From Prevotella sp. UBA2725 (GTDB lineage: Bacteria > Bacteroidota > Bacteroidia > Bacteroidales > Bacteroidaceae), in the NCBI GenBank assembly GCA_002353825.1, contig DEKJ01000063.1, positions 85,597 through 149,596 on the forward strand: a stretch of DNA of 64,000 nt, in the 5' to 3' direction. Under the pieces are notes generated by a model that saw nothing but the letters and a program-made list of their open reading frames with translations, was not told where the DNA came from and ran no database searches. Made by a program: the position numbers and the translations under genes. Positions 8,030 to 16,173 of this stretch are shown here, one piece after another (within the stretch, counting starts at the first letter, position 1; each line of letters opens with the position of its first letter).

Positions 8030-8593
8030 TTATTTGTGGATGGGCTTCGTACGATAAGCGCAACGGAACTTACCCTGCGCCATTCCCTTAAGCTTGTTGC
8101 GGATCAATGATTTACGGAACGGGGAAATCTTATCGACATAGAGCACTCCTTCCAGATGATCAAACTCATGCTGCATTACACGAGCCTGATAGCTGTCCAC
8201 CCATTCGTCGTGCGGCTGAAGATTCTCATCGAGCCATGTAGCATGGATACGCTTCGGGCGAGTGACATCCTCACTGAGTCCAGGAATAGAGAGACATCCC
8301 TCTTCCAACGACTCCTTGCCGGCTTTGTCATCAGCTTCGAGAATGTGTCCATTGATGAAGGCATGGCGGAAGCCCGCATACTGAGGAAAATCCTCTTTGA
8401 GCACATCAAGGTCGATCACCACCACGCGAATGCTTTTGCCTATCTGAGGAGCAGCGAGTCCTACACCGGATGAAGCATCAAGGGTCTCAAACATATCCTT
8501 GATAAGTTGCTGTAAGTCAGGATAATCAGTAGGAATATCCTGGGCCACTTTCCGGAGCACCGGCTGGCCGTATGTATAAATTGGTAATATCAT
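8030..8593 (-). CDS. def: Peptide deformylase
   Basis: 187 residues. It removes the formyl group from nascent N-terminal methionine. All three family motifs are present: GVGLAAPQIG (43-52), EGCLS (98-102, metal-binding Cys100) and QHEFDHLEG (141-149, metal-binding H142 and H146 with catalytic E143). The start overlaps the ruvX stop by 4 bp, which implies translational coupling. Confidence 0.96.
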   Translation of the reverse strand: MILPIYTYGQPVLRKVAQDIPTDYPDLQQLIKDMFETLDASSGVGLAAPQIGKSIRVVVIDLDVLKEDFPQYAGFRHAFINGHILEADDKAGKESLEEGCLSIPGLSEDVTRPKRIHATWLDENLQPHDEWVDSYQARVMQHEFDHLEGVLYVDKISPFRKSLIRNKLKGMAQGKFRCAYRTKPIHK

Positions 8594-9006
8594 CTTCTTG
8601 AATTCATGTAGTCTTGCAGAATAATCGTCGCACTGACCTCGTCTACAAGTCCTTTGTTCTCCCTCCTTGTTTTCTTCTTCACGCCTCCGTCGATGATGGC
8701 GCGATGAGCCAGTACAGACGTGAAACGCTCATCATAATAATCTATTGGCACCGTAGGACACGCCTTACGCCAGCGGTTGACAAAATTCTCCACACGCGCA
8801 AGGTTCTCTGATGGCTGACCGTTAGGTTGTGTCGGCTTGCCAATAACAATACGTTCCACTTCCTCCTGCTTGATGTAGTTGAGGAGGAAGTCGAACAAAT
8901 CTTTTGTATCTACAGTTGTCAGACCATTGGCAATAATCTGCAAGGGGTCAGTGACAGCCAACCCCGTGCGTTTCTTGCCAAAGTCGATAGATAGGATTCT
9001 TGACAT
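8590..9006 (-). CDS. ruvX: Holliday-junction resolvase-like / rRNA-processing nuclease YqgF
   Basis: 138 residues, typical for YqgF/RuvX. The N-terminal RNase H-fold motif ILSIDFGKKRTGLAV carries the conserved acidic residue, and IVIGKPTQPNGQ and DYYDERFTSVLA are the other family signatures. In other bacteria it takes part in 16S rRNA 5' maturation and has been proposed as a putative resolvase. It directly abuts the SPOR gene (stop at 9007) and overlaps def. Confidence 0.93.
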   Translation of the reverse strand: MSRILSIDFGKKRTGLAVTDPLQIIANGLTTVDTKDLFDFLLNYIKQEEVERIVIGKPTQPNGQPSENLARVENFVNRWRKACPTVPIDYYDERFTSVLAHRAIIDGGVKKKTRRENKGLVDEVSATIILQDYMNSRR

Positions 9007-9504
9007 TTATTTCTTATACAACAGCCAAGCATCGCTGTTCTTGTTGAACTTGCTGCCACGGATAGCGTCACGGCTCTGTACAGCCTGACTCTTTTCGTCG
9101 TAGGTACCAGATACTACGCGGTACATGTTGTTGCTCGAGTTGAACACGATCTGAGCATCATAGCCTCCTTGCTTGAGCAAGCCCTGGAAGCCCTCAGCGT
9201 TAGCCTTCAGGCCGAAGCTGCCAGCCACCACACTGAATTTCTTCAGACCTGTGCCACTGATGAGTGTCACATCCTCAGAGCGAACAGGTGTATTGTCTAC
9301 ATTGCTCACAGTGGTCTGATCAGCCTGCTTGGTTACCATAGGAGTGACGGTAGCCTGGTCTTGAGCGGGAGCCTGAGCTGTTTGCTGCTCTTCCTGAGCC
9401 TTAGCTTTCTCATAAGCCTTTTTGTAAGCACTCTCCTGAGATTTACAACTTGTGAAAGCGAGAGCCACACACAGAGCGGCACCCATTACCAAATATTTTT
9501 TCAT
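9007..9504 (-). CDS. SPOR-domain lipoprotein
   Basis: 165 residues. The N-terminus MKKYLVMGAALCVALAFTSC is a lipoprotein signal with the modified Cys at about 20. A charged coiled-coil-like segment (AYKKAYEKAKAQEEQQ) and a short linker follow, then a C-terminal SPOR domain (about 87-165, starting KKFSVVAGSF and including YRVVSGTYDEK). SPOR domains bind glycan strands lacking stem peptides and place proteins at the division site. It is the first gene of the ruvX-def-TPR run. Confidence 0.9.
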   Translation of the reverse strand: MKKYLVMGAALCVALAFTSCKSQESAYKKAYEKAKAQEEQQTAQAPAQDQATVTPMVTKQADQTTVSNVDNTPVRSEDVTLISGTGLKKFSVVAGSFGLKANAEGFQGLLKQGGYDAQIVFNSSNNMYRVVSGTYDEKSQAVQSRDAIRGSKFNKNSDAWLLYKK

Positions 9505-9660
9505 CTTCGTTTTGAGATTATTATGTTATATTCTTTATCGCAAAAACCTTTTATGTGCGAAATTACAAAATAATCGCATAACAACTATTTCTCACACGCA
9601 TAAAGTTTGTTAAACCAAGATTTTGTCGCCGTATTATTTCTATATTTCAAAATAATTCGT

Positions 9661-9668
9661 TAAGTTTG
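9661..9668 (+). promoter_or_regulatory. TAnnTTTG promoter element for the YtxH operon
   Basis: TAAGTTTG followed by CAGC, 46 bp upstream of the start at 9715. No good TTTG box is visible at the expected distance. The 210 bp gap between the SPOR gene and this operon otherwise shows nothing. Confidence 0.55.
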
Positions 9669-9714
9669 CAGCTACATACTTATACGATATTCATTCAAAA
9701 GAAAGGAATTTATT

Positions 9715-9933
9715 ATGAAGACATTTGGTTACATTGCTACCTTTTTAGGTGGTGCCATCGCAGGCGCAGCCATTGGTCTGCTGCTTGCTCCGGAAAAGGG
9801 TTCAGACACACGCACAAAGATTGCCGACACGGTGGATGACTTCTGCAAGAAGCATGACATCAAGCTCAACCGCAATGATGCCGACGATCTCGTTGATGAC
9901 ATCAAAGAGGCTGTAGACGCTGACAAGGCGTAA
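9715..9933 (+). CDS. YtxH-domain small membrane protein
   Basis: 72 residues. One glycine-rich membrane segment (about 5-25, FLGGAIAGAAIGLLLAPEKG) leads into a charged helical tail. The GAAIGLLLAPEKGS motif is the hallmark of YtxH proteins, a stress-linked family of unknown mechanism. It is the first gene of a three-gene unit with the next two membrane-associated proteins. The gap to the next start is 22 bp. Confidence 0.85.
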   Translation: MKTFGYIATFLGGAIAGAAIGLLLAPEKGSDTRTKIADTVDDFCKKHDIKLNRNDADDLVDDIKEAVDADKA

Positions 9934-9955
9934 GAAACACATTAATTTTGAACTG

Positions 9956-10303
9956 ATGTTTTCCAACGATCAGAACATTGAGACCATCGGGCAGCTTGTG
10001 GATGTGCTGAAGCACTATGCTGGCCTTCAGAAAGAATACCTCAAGCTGGGCACCGTGGAGAAGACGGTAAGAATTCTTACTGCCATCGCCATGACAGCTA
10101 TTCTCGGGCTGCTGCTGGTCTTCGTGTTGATTTTCCTCAGCTTTGCTGCAGTAAGCGCCTTGGCACCTTTTGTAGGGTACGTAGGGGCCTACGCCATCGT
10201 CGCAGGTGTCTATTTCGTTGTTTTTCTCTTATTCATCGCTTTCAGAAAGCAATGGATCGAGAAGCCGCTTGTACGGTTCCTCTCTGAATTGTTGCTCAGC
10301 TAA
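9956..10303 (+). CDS. YqjE/phage-holin-superfamily (3_6) membrane protein
   Basis: 115 residues with two adjacent hydrophobic segments (about 40-65 and 72-97) between soluble ends. The layout and sequence resemble the holin superfamily III / YqjE family found in bacterial envelope-stress operons with YtxH- and YqjK-like partners. It is not from a phage by context. The role is unknown, with membrane stress or membrane organisation most likely. Confidence 0.75.
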   Translation: MFSNDQNIETIGQLVDVLKHYAGLQKEYLKLGTVEKTVRILTAIAMTAILGLLLVFVLIFLSFAAVSALAPFVGYVGAYAIVAGVYFVVFLLFIAFRKQWIEKPLVRFLSELLLS

Positions 10304-10337
10304 AGCTCATTAATAATAAGCAGTTAATAATAAGCAG

Positions 10338-10595
10338 ATGAAAGAAAGTTATTCAACAACAACCGTCTATCATTCCATAGATGAGATACGCGCACGTAAA
10401 GCGTTGTTGCAGAAAGATATTAAGACTGACGAGGAGAAGATTGACGAAAAAAGGCACTCGCTCTTCAAGAAGCCACAGGCACTCTCGAAGACAGCTACCC
10501 CTTCTCAGCGTATCGTGAGTATGGTAAACTCAGGCGCAGGTGTGCTCGACGGTCTGCTCCTCGTATGGAAACTCTATCGTAAATTTAAGAAATAA
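10338..10595 (+). CDS. Small basic protein, third gene of the YtxH-holin-like unit
   Basis: 85 residues. The N-terminal half is a charged coiled-coil-like helix (IRARKALLQKDIKTDEEKIDEK). The C-terminal part has a weakly hydrophobic stretch (VNSGAGVLDGLLLVWKLY) and ends KFKK. It occupies the position of the YqjK-like gene in comparable operons. I do not recognise a defined family. Confidence 0.7.
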   Translation: MKESYSTTTVYHSIDEIRARKALLQKDIKTDEEKIDEKRHSLFKKPQALSKTATPSQRIVSMVNSGAGVLDGLLLVWKLYRKFKK

Positions 10596-10645
10596 CCGCT
10601 TGATATCCTATTTTCGGTTCTTTAAACCGATAATGTCAAACGGTT
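10594..10645. terminator. Bidirectional terminator-like hairpin between convergent genes
   Basis: An outer stem AACCGCTTGA (10594-10603) with TCAAACGGTT (10636-10645, one mismatch) encloses an inner CGGTT-ctttA-AACCG hairpin. It overlaps the stop codons of both convergent genes. Confidence 0.5.
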
Positions 10646-11400
10646 ATCTCCATTCCATCATAAGGGAATAGGAAGCCCTCAGGCAACCGGCTGTTGGCTT
10701 CGTCGTATAGGCCTATATCATGCGTGACATGTATGAGATAAGTCTTTGTTGCACCTATTTTTTTTGAGAAAGCGATGGCATCGCTTACAAGCATGTGGCT
10801 ATGGTGCGGCTTCTCCCACCGCAAGGCATTGACAACCAATGTCTCTACTCCCTGAAGATAAGGCAGTTCCTCATCTGCAATAGCTTTCATATCCGTGATA
10901 TATGCAAAAGATCCAAAGCGATAGCCTAATATCTTCAACTTATCGTGCATAATCTCTATCGGTATCACTTCGATGTCCCCGATATGAAAAGGCTTATGCT
11001 TCTCTATCACGTTCATATTGAACTTTGGCACACCCGGATAAGGATGCTCGTCAAAGCAGTAAGGGAAATTGTGATAAACCGTGTCCACGGTGTGCTGATT
11101 GGCATAGATATTCAAGTCACCAAACGCATAGCAATAAGGCCGCAGATCATCAAGGCCTCCGGTATGGTCATAGTGCTCATGCGTCAGCAGCACACCATCA
11201 ATCTTCTTAAACGGTACCCGAAGGAGCTGCATGCGGATGTCGGGTCCACAATCAATAAGGATCCGCGTCTTCTCCGACTCCAACAAGGCAGCTGTACGAA
11301 AGCGCTTATCTCGTGGATCTGTGCTTCTACACACCTCACACTGACAACCTATCACTGGCACGCCTGTAGAGGTTCCAGTACCTAAAAACGTCAGCTTCAT
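10636..11400 (-). CDS. MBL-fold metal-dependent hydrolase (PhnP-like)
   Basis: 254 residues, metallo-beta-lactamase fold. The N-terminus FLGTGTSTGVPVIGCQC has a Cys-rich loop (CQCEVCRSTD) like PhnP-family phosphodiesterases; the metal-binding motif is LTHEHYDHTGG, and later ligands are in ITDMKA and HSHM. The substrate is probably a cyclic phosphate or another phosphodiester, unproven here. The start lies 2 bp after the murB stop, so it is co-transcribed with murB. Confidence 0.85.
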   Translation of the reverse strand: MKLTFLGTGTSTGVPVIGCQCEVCRSTDPRDKRFRTAALLESEKTRILIDCGPDIRMQLLRVPFKKIDGVLLTHEHYDHTGGLDDLRPYCYAFGDLNIYANQHTVDTVYHNFPYCFDEHPYPGVPKFNMNVIEKHKPFHIGDIEVIPIEIMHDKLKILGYRFGSFAYITDMKAIADEELPYLQGVETLVVNALRWEKPHHSHMLVSDAIAFSKKIGATKTYLIHVTHDIGLYDEANSRLPEGFLFPYDGMEITV

Positions 11401-11402
11401 AT

Positions 11403-12434
11403 TTATATAATGTTGACCTCCGGTTTGATGTCCAAGCCAAACTTTTCCTTGACATCATGTTGCACGGCATGCATCAAGTTGACCACATCCTCGCCTTTGG
11501 CTCCACCATGGTTCACGAGAATCAAAGCCTGTTTCTCATACACGCCTGCCTTGCCCAATGAGCGACCCTTCCAGCCACATTGATCAATCATCCACCCAGC
11601 AGGAATCTTGTATTTCATCGTTCCGTCAGGCTGAGGCATCTCAAAATAGCGCAGATCCTCATGCGCAGCTTTAATGCGCTCAAAAGTCTCTGCATCCACA
11701 ATGGGATTCATAAAGAAACTCCCAGCATTGCCAAGCACTGCAGGGTCTGGGAGTTTAGCCTCACGAATCTCAATGATCGTCTCACGCAGAAGTTCACCCG
11801 TCAGCTTATCTTCCGTTATTCCTTTAGCTTCCAACTGCTTGCGCACATTACCATAGTCGAGTTCCGGATGGAAACTGCGAGAGAGCTGATAAGTAACATA
11901 AAGAATGAGATATCTGTCCTTCCACTCATGCTTGAATTTGCTCTGACGATAGCTGTAATCGCAATCAGCAGCCTGGATAGTCACTACCCTACCCGTGCCT
12001 ATCTCCACCGCTTCTATCTCCATCAGCACATCTTTTATCTCAGCACCATAAGCTCCGATGTTCTGCACGGCAGAGGCTCCGCACTCTCCTGGTATCAAGC
12101 TCAGATTCTCCAACCCGTGATAACCATGGCGCACAGCATAATCAACAACATCATCAAAGGTTGTTCCCGCCCAGCACTTCAGGCACGGCTCATTGCTGTC
12201 ATGTTGCAAGACTACGGAGATATCGAAGCGCTTCGCGGGAGTCACAACTTTACCATGAAAATCTTGTGTGAGCAGAAGGTTGCTTCCTCCTCCCAAAAGA
12301 AGGAATGGCGCATGCAAACTTTTCGCTATGCTGACCGCATCGCGCTCATTCTCATAGACGATATACTCATCACACTTCTGATCAATATTAAAAGTGTTGT
12401 CGTGCAACAGCGAATAGTTCTTCTCTACCTGCAT
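11403..12434 (-). CDS. murB: UDP-N-acetylenolpyruvoylglucosamine reductase
   Basis: 343 residues. This FAD-dependent enzyme makes UDP-MurNAc for peptidoglycan in the cytoplasm. FAD-binding segments FLLLGGGSNLLLT and LSLIPGECGASAVQNIGAYGAE, the catalytic-Ser region NAGSFFMNP and the C-terminal catalytic Glu region are all present, as in type I MurB. It lies 11 bp after the DUF4348-like gene and 2 bp before the MBL hydrolase. Confidence 0.96.
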   Translation of the reverse strand: MQVEKNYSLLHDNTFNIDQKCDEYIVYENERDAVSIAKSLHAPFLLLGGGSNLLLTQDFHGKVVTPAKRFDISVVLQHDSNEPCLKCWAGTTFDDVVDYAVRHGYHGLENLSLIPGECGASAVQNIGAYGAEIKDVLMEIEAVEIGTGRVVTIQAADCDYSYRQSKFKHEWKDRYLILYVTYQLSRSFHPELDYGNVRKQLEAKGITEDKLTGELLRETIIEIREAKLPDPAVLGNAGSFFMNPIVDAETFERIKAAHEDLRYFEMPQPDGTMKYKIPAGWMIDQCGWKGRSLGKAGVYEKQALILVNHGGAKGEDVVNLMHAVQHDVKEKFGLDIKPEVNII

Positions 12435-12445
12435 AGAAATGGATT

Positions 12446-13300
12446 TTATGCGTTGAACTTAATGAGCTTCCAATGGCGTCCTATCTTGCGGAACGACATC
12501 TCTATCTCTAAGGAGTTGGAAATGCCACGGATAACAAAGAGCTTGCGCTTCGACTCCGTGTATTTTTGACCATAGATGATATTGTAGATCTTATTTTTCG
12601 GAATGAGAGCCGGCTTAAAATCTGGCCACTGCTGCGGCATCATGATACCGTTGATATTCGCGAAGTCGTTGTTCGGATCAGGAGCCGAGAACTCGACTTC
12701 ATCAGCCATAGATGCGACCTGGAAGGCAGAGTCGCGCGAAAAACGGTCATAAAACTTCAGGAAATCAGCATTCTCATTGGTATACATCGGCTTATAGTTC
12801 AATGACGTCATCATGAACTGACCATTGATACGGTTGAAAAGAAACTGCTGTACGAGTTTCTTACGGAAGAAGATCTTCTCTATCACCACATGATTGACCG
12901 ATGTGTCCTTCACAAGATTCATCTGCCGTGGACTGTCGAAGATAAGCGTGTAATACTGCTGGCGCATGAAGAAATGCTCCATCTTCCATTCGTTCATCGG
13001 TATCTCTCGCTTCAGTTTACCGTTATAGTAAACCTTCAGCGGGAAGACTATACGCTTCTTTTGTAGTTTGCGGTTGGCGGCAAAGTTGAAAATAAAGTCG
13101 TCAAAAAGCTCATCGGCAGCCTTGGGCATTGGTGTCTCCTCAATGAGTGCTTCTGTAGAGTCCACGCCTGAAGTATCTTTCAAAACAGAGTCTGCAGCTG
13201 AATCAGCCACGGGCTTCGGCTTCTTGTCCGTGCAGCTCGTAGGAGCTACAAGCATCATTATAAGAAGCAACAGAATGGCTGAAAATAATACTTTTCTCAT
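12446..13300 (-). CDS. DUF4348-like lipoprotein
   Basis: 284 residues from the ATG at 13300. A longer frame reaches 13390 but would run through the promoter at 13321-13328. The signal MRKVLFSAILLLLIMM...APTSC ends in a lipobox Cys, and a Ser/Asp/Thr-rich linker follows. The rest is a single domain rich in aromatic and basic residues (FDDFIFNFAANRKLQKKRI, YKPMYTNENADFLKFY), resembling the Bacteroidota DUF4348 family of unknown function. It is the first gene of the murB-MBL unit. Confidence 0.8.
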   Translation of the reverse strand: MRKVLFSAILLLLIMMLVAPTSCTDKKPKPVADSAADSVLKDTSGVDSTEALIEETPMPKAADELFDDFIFNFAANRKLQKKRIVFPLKVYYNGKLKREIPMNEWKMEHFFMRQQYYTLIFDSPRQMNLVKDTSVNHVVIEKIFFRKKLVQQFLFNRINGQFMMTSLNYKPMYTNENADFLKFYDRFSRDSAFQVASMADEVEFSAPDPNNDFANINGIMMPQQWPDFKPALIPKNKIYNIIYGQKYTESKRKLFVIRGISNSLEIEMSFRKIGRHWKLIKFNA

Positions 13301-13320
13301 AACATACGAATTAACAAGCG

Positions 13321-13328
13321 CAAAATTA
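13321..13328 (-). promoter_or_regulatory. TAnnTTTG promoter for the DUF4348-murB-MBL unit
   Basis: CAAAATTA on the plus strand reads TAATTTTG on the minus strand, 20 bp before the ATG at 13300. It faces away from the pheS promoter at 13373. Confidence 0.65.
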
Positions 13329-13372
13329 CGCATAATTTTTAAGATACAATATCCTTTATGCGATAAAATTAG

Positions 13373-13380
13373 TAACTTTG
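13373..13380 (+). promoter_or_regulatory. TAnnTTTG promoter of pheS
   Basis: TAACTTTG followed by CACAC, 60 bp before the pheS ATG at 13441. It supports 13441 as the start rather than the upstream TTG at 13378, which would lie at the transcription start. Confidence 0.75.
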
Positions 13381-13440
13381 CACACATCAAAGGCTATTAG
13401 GCCGTTTTTTAGATTCAGAATAAGAAAATCATATACAATC

Positions 13441-14478
13441 ATGTTGTTAGACAAGATAGATGACCTTCTGAAAGAAGTGTCGCAGCTCTCTGCCAAGAAT
13501 GCAGAAGACGTTGAGCAGCTCAGAATTAAATATCTGAGCAAGAAAGGTGAGATCAGCGAGCTCATGGATGAGTTCCGCACAGTTGCCAAAGACAAGAAAA
13601 AGGAGTTCGGTATCAAGATCAATGAACTCAAGAAGACTGCTACGGAGCGAATCAATCAGCTGCGTGAAGAAGTTGAGACAACAGAGACAGGTGAGGAGAG
13701 CATTGACCTCACACGCTCAGCATACCCCGTCAGCTTAGGCACACGTCATCCGCTGACCATCGTGCGCAACGAGATCATTGAGATCTTCCAGCGTATGGGC
13801 TTCACGCTCTTCCATGGTCCAGAGATTGACGATGACAAGCACGTCTTCACGATGCTCAACTTCGCTGCTGACCACCCGGCACGCGACATGCAGGATACGT
13901 TCTTCATCTCACAGAACCCTAACGACGTGACCAAGAATGTGCTGCTCCGCTCACACACCTCTGGCGACGAGGCTCACTACATGGAGACCCACGAGCCCCC
14001 TATCCGCGTGCTCTGCCCTGGACGCGTCTACCGCAACGAGGCTATCTCTGCACGTGCTCACTGCTTCTTCCATCAGGTAGAAGGTCTCTATGTGGACAAG
14101 GGTGTGAGCTTCACCGATCTCAAGCAGGTGCTCCTCACCTTCGCGCGTGAGATGTTCGGTCCAGAGACGAAGATCCGTTTGCGTCCGTCGTTCTTCCCCT
14201 TCACAGAGCCTAGCGCTGAGATGGATATTTCCTGCACGATCTGCGGTGGTAAGGGCTGCAACTTCTGTAAGCACACAGGATGGGTAGAGATCCTTGGTTG
14301 TGGCATGGTCGATCCGCATGATCTCGCAGCCTGCAACATTGATCCGGATGTCTATACAGGCTATGCTTTCGGTATGGGCGTAGAGCGTATCGCTAACCTT
14401 AAATATGGTGTCAACGATCTCCGTCTCTTCTCCGAGAATGATACGCGCTTCCTCGAAGAGTTCAAGAGTGCTTATTAA
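13441..14478 (+). CDS. pheS: Phenylalanine-tRNA ligase alpha subunit
   Basis: 345 residues from ATG 13441. The N-terminal coiled coil (about 1-80) precedes the class II catalytic core with HPLTIVRNEIIEIFQRMGF, FHGPEIDD, the tRNA-contacting RVYRNEAISARAH and the motif 3 region YAFGMGVERIANLKYG. A Cys-rich loop CTICGGKGCNFCKHTG near residue 265 is a zinc-knuckle-like insertion seen in many Bacteroidota PheS. It pairs with PheT, which is not in the window. It is followed by a strong terminator. Confidence 0.96.
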   Translation: MLLDKIDDLLKEVSQLSAKNAEDVEQLRIKYLSKKGEISELMDEFRTVAKDKKKEFGIKINELKKTATERINQLREEVETTETGEESIDLTRSAYPVSLGTRHPLTIVRNEIIEIFQRMGFTLFHGPEIDDDKHVFTMLNFAADHPARDMQDTFFISQNPNDVTKNVLLRSHTSGDEAHYMETHEPPIRVLCPGRVYRNEAISARAHCFFHQVEGLYVDKGVSFTDLKQVLLTFAREMFGPETKIRLRPSFFPFTEPSAEMDISCTICGGKGCNFCKHTGWVEILGCGMVDPHDLAACNIDPDVYTGYAFGMGVERIANLKYGVNDLRLFSENDTRFLEEFKSAY

Positions 14479-14524
14479 TAAAAGGTGTTAAGTGATGGGT
14501 GTTGGGTGATAATGGTTTCCCATA

Positions 14525-14596
14525 AACTCAAGAACTCATAAACTCACTAACTCAAGAACTCATAAACTCACTAACTCAAGAACTCATAACCTCATA
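14525..14596. repeat. Three tandem 24 bp units (AACTCAAGAACTCAT...)
   Basis: Units begin at 14525, 14549 and 14573; the first two are identical and the third has small changes at its end. Each is itself built from ACTCA steps. It sits between the pheS stop and its terminator, so it lies in the 3' untranslated region. Confidence 0.8.
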
Positions 14597-14627
14597 AGAG
14601 CGGTCTTCTTAGGCCGCTCTTTCTTTT
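14596..14627 (+). terminator. Rho-independent terminator of pheS
   Basis: AAGAGCGG (14596-14603) pairs with CCGCTCTT (14614-14621), followed by TCTTTTT. The pheS-galM gap is 462 bp and holds the 24 bp array, this terminator, the 22 bp array and the galM promoter region. Confidence 0.85.
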
Positions 14628-14655
14628 TACCTTCACTTTCGTGCTATCTGCTGAC

Positions 14656-14750
14656 GTTCGGCAAACTATCGTTCGGCGTTCGGCAAACAATAGTTCGGCG
14701 TTCGGCAAACAATCGTTCGACGTTCGACAAACAATCGGCTGACGTTCGGC
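14656..14750. repeat. Tandem array, exact 22 bp period (GTTCGGC family)
   Basis: Units start at 14656, 14678, 14700 and 14722 with a partial fifth at 14744. The first 20 bases of the second read GTTCGGCAAACAATAGTTCG. Each unit is GTTCGGC, an 8-base middle, then GTTCGGC or a variant. There are no spacers, so it is not a CRISPR array. It lies about 120 bp upstream of the galM promoter. Confidence 0.85.
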
Positions 14751-14872
14751 AGCAAAAGTCGCTAAGATGAAACTATACTCGCATTATTGAGCAACGATTT
14801 CGTCATAATATCGGCAACGAACAATCAATAGTGTTAAAAATACACACGAATTGATAAATATCAAGCGAAATA

Positions 14873-14907
14873 TTTGTTTAGTTCAAATAAACAGTGTAAT
14901 TTTACAC
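14873..14907 (+). promoter_or_regulatory. Promoter of the arabinose operon with a 19 bp operator-like palindrome
   Basis: TTTG (14873-14876), a 20-base spacer, then TAATTTTA (14897-14904) fit the Bacteroidota consensus apart from the final base. A near-perfect palindrome, TGTTTAGTTCAAATAAACA (14875-14893), overlaps the upstream box, and a second one, GTGTAATTTTACAC (14894-14907), covers the downstream box. I infer that the first is the binding site of the AraR encoded at 17923, with arabinose relieving repression. Confidence 0.65.
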
Positions 14908-14940
14908 CCATGAAAACAAACCTATAGATTAGTTAGGACT

Positions 14941-16134
14941 ATGAGAAAACTTAGAACTAAACTTTTCGCAGCCGGCATGACTGTGGCTGCGCTCGCTGCT
15001 TGCGGATCGACAGCCGATACACAAATGACGGTTAGCGGTCTCAACCCCAAGGACTTCGACTCTACCGTGATGGGTAAGAAGACGGAGCTCATCACACTGA
15101 AGAACAACAACGGCATGGAGGTATGTCTCACCAACTACGGTGGTCGTGTGGTGTCCATCTGTGTACCGGATAAGAACGGAAAAGCAACAGACGTAGTGCT
15201 TGGCTACGACAACATTCATCAATATGCCGATACCCTCAACTCTCCTTCCGACTACGGCTCGAGCGTAGGTCGCTATGCCAACCGCATCAAGGATGCTAAG
15301 CTCGTTGTAGAAGGCAAAACTTATAATCTCCGCCCCAACGATAATGGCAACTGTCTGCATGGCGGTGGCAACACGGGCTGGCTGAATAAGGTATATGATG
15401 TTCAGTCGAAGACCGATTCTTCTGTCGTCTTTGCTATCACTTCTCCCGATGGCGACAATGGCTTCCCAGGTACTGTTAAAGCCACGGCAACCTATACCGT
15501 GAAGAGCAACAACACGCTTGATATCGTTTTCCAGGCTACGACCGACAAGGAGACTGTCGTCAACATGACAAACCACTCTTATTTCAATCTCAATGGTGAT
15601 CCTTCAAAGAAAGGCGAAAATCAGATCGTGTATATCAACGCCGATAAGTTCACGCCAGCCGACAAATATTATATCCCTACGGGCGAGATCCGTTCAGTTG
15701 AAGGTACACCGATGGACTTCCGCAAAACGCACGCCTTGTCTGAGCATATCAACGACTTCTCCTATGACCAGATAAAAAATGCCACAGGTTACGACCATAA
15801 CTGGGTGCTCAACACTTTCAAGAATGGGAAGGGTGATGACAAGACTGTTGCAGCCAGCATGTATTCTCCAATCACTGGCATCATGCTTGAGGTCTACACC
15901 AACGAGCCTGGTCTGCAGGTTTATACCGGTAACTTCCAGGGTACAGGTATCGCATGTAAGCATGGCATCAAATATCCGAAGCACGTGAGTGTATGCTTCG
16001 AGAGTCAGAAGTTCCCCGACTCTCCTACGAAGATCACTAACCACACCCCGGGATGGGAGTATTCCAATCCTTATCTGAAGCCTGGACAGAAATATTACAG
16101 TCATCTGGCTTTCAAGTTTTCTGTGAAGAAATAA
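14941..16134 (+). CDS. galM: Aldose 1-epimerase, lipoprotein form
   Basis: 397 residues. It interconverts alpha and beta anomers of free sugars. The N-terminus MRKLRTKLFAAGMTVAALAACG carries a lipobox with Cys at about 21, so it is probably anchored in the periplasm, unlike cytoplasmic GalM. Family motifs: NYGGRVVSI, YANRIKDAKL, NGNCLHGGGNTGW and the catalytic-His region MTNHSYFNLNGD. It is the first gene of the arabinose operon and would present the right anomer of arabinose to the symporter encoded next (39 bp gap). Confidence 0.93.
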   Translation: MRKLRTKLFAAGMTVAALAACGSTADTQMTVSGLNPKDFDSTVMGKKTELITLKNNNGMEVCLTNYGGRVVSICVPDKNGKATDVVLGYDNIHQYADTLNSPSDYGSSVGRYANRIKDAKLVVEGKTYNLRPNDNGNCLHGGGNTGWLNKVYDVQSKTDSSVVFAITSPDGDNGFPGTVKATATYTVKSNNTLDIVFQATTDKETVVNMTNHSYFNLNGDPSKKGENQIVYINADKFTPADKYYIPTGEIRSVEGTPMDFRKTHALSEHINDFSYDQIKNATGYDHNWVLNTFKNGKGDDKTVAASMYSPITGIMLEVYTNEPGLQVYTGNFQGTGIACKHGIKYPKHVSVCFESQKFPDSPTKITNHTPGWEYSNPYLKPGQKYYSHLAFKFSVKK

Positions 16135-16173
16135 TATATAATCAATAAACTTTTAAACTTACGCTAAATAAAA

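Noticed and set aside
9956..10303. Prophage holin
   Set aside because: The holin-superfamily similarity is real but there are no lysis, capsid or integrase genes nearby; the YtxH partner indicates a bacterial envelope-stress operon.
13301..13390. N-terminal extension of the DUF4348-like lipoprotein to 13390
   Set aside because: It would include the TAATTTTG promoter and remove the lipoprotein signal from the N-terminus; the ATG at 13300 gives a proper lipobox.
14656..14750. CRISPR-like array
   Set aside because: The units are contiguous with no spacers, only 22 bp long, and no cas genes are in the window; the same holds for the arrays at 3794, 28891, 38199 and 63135.
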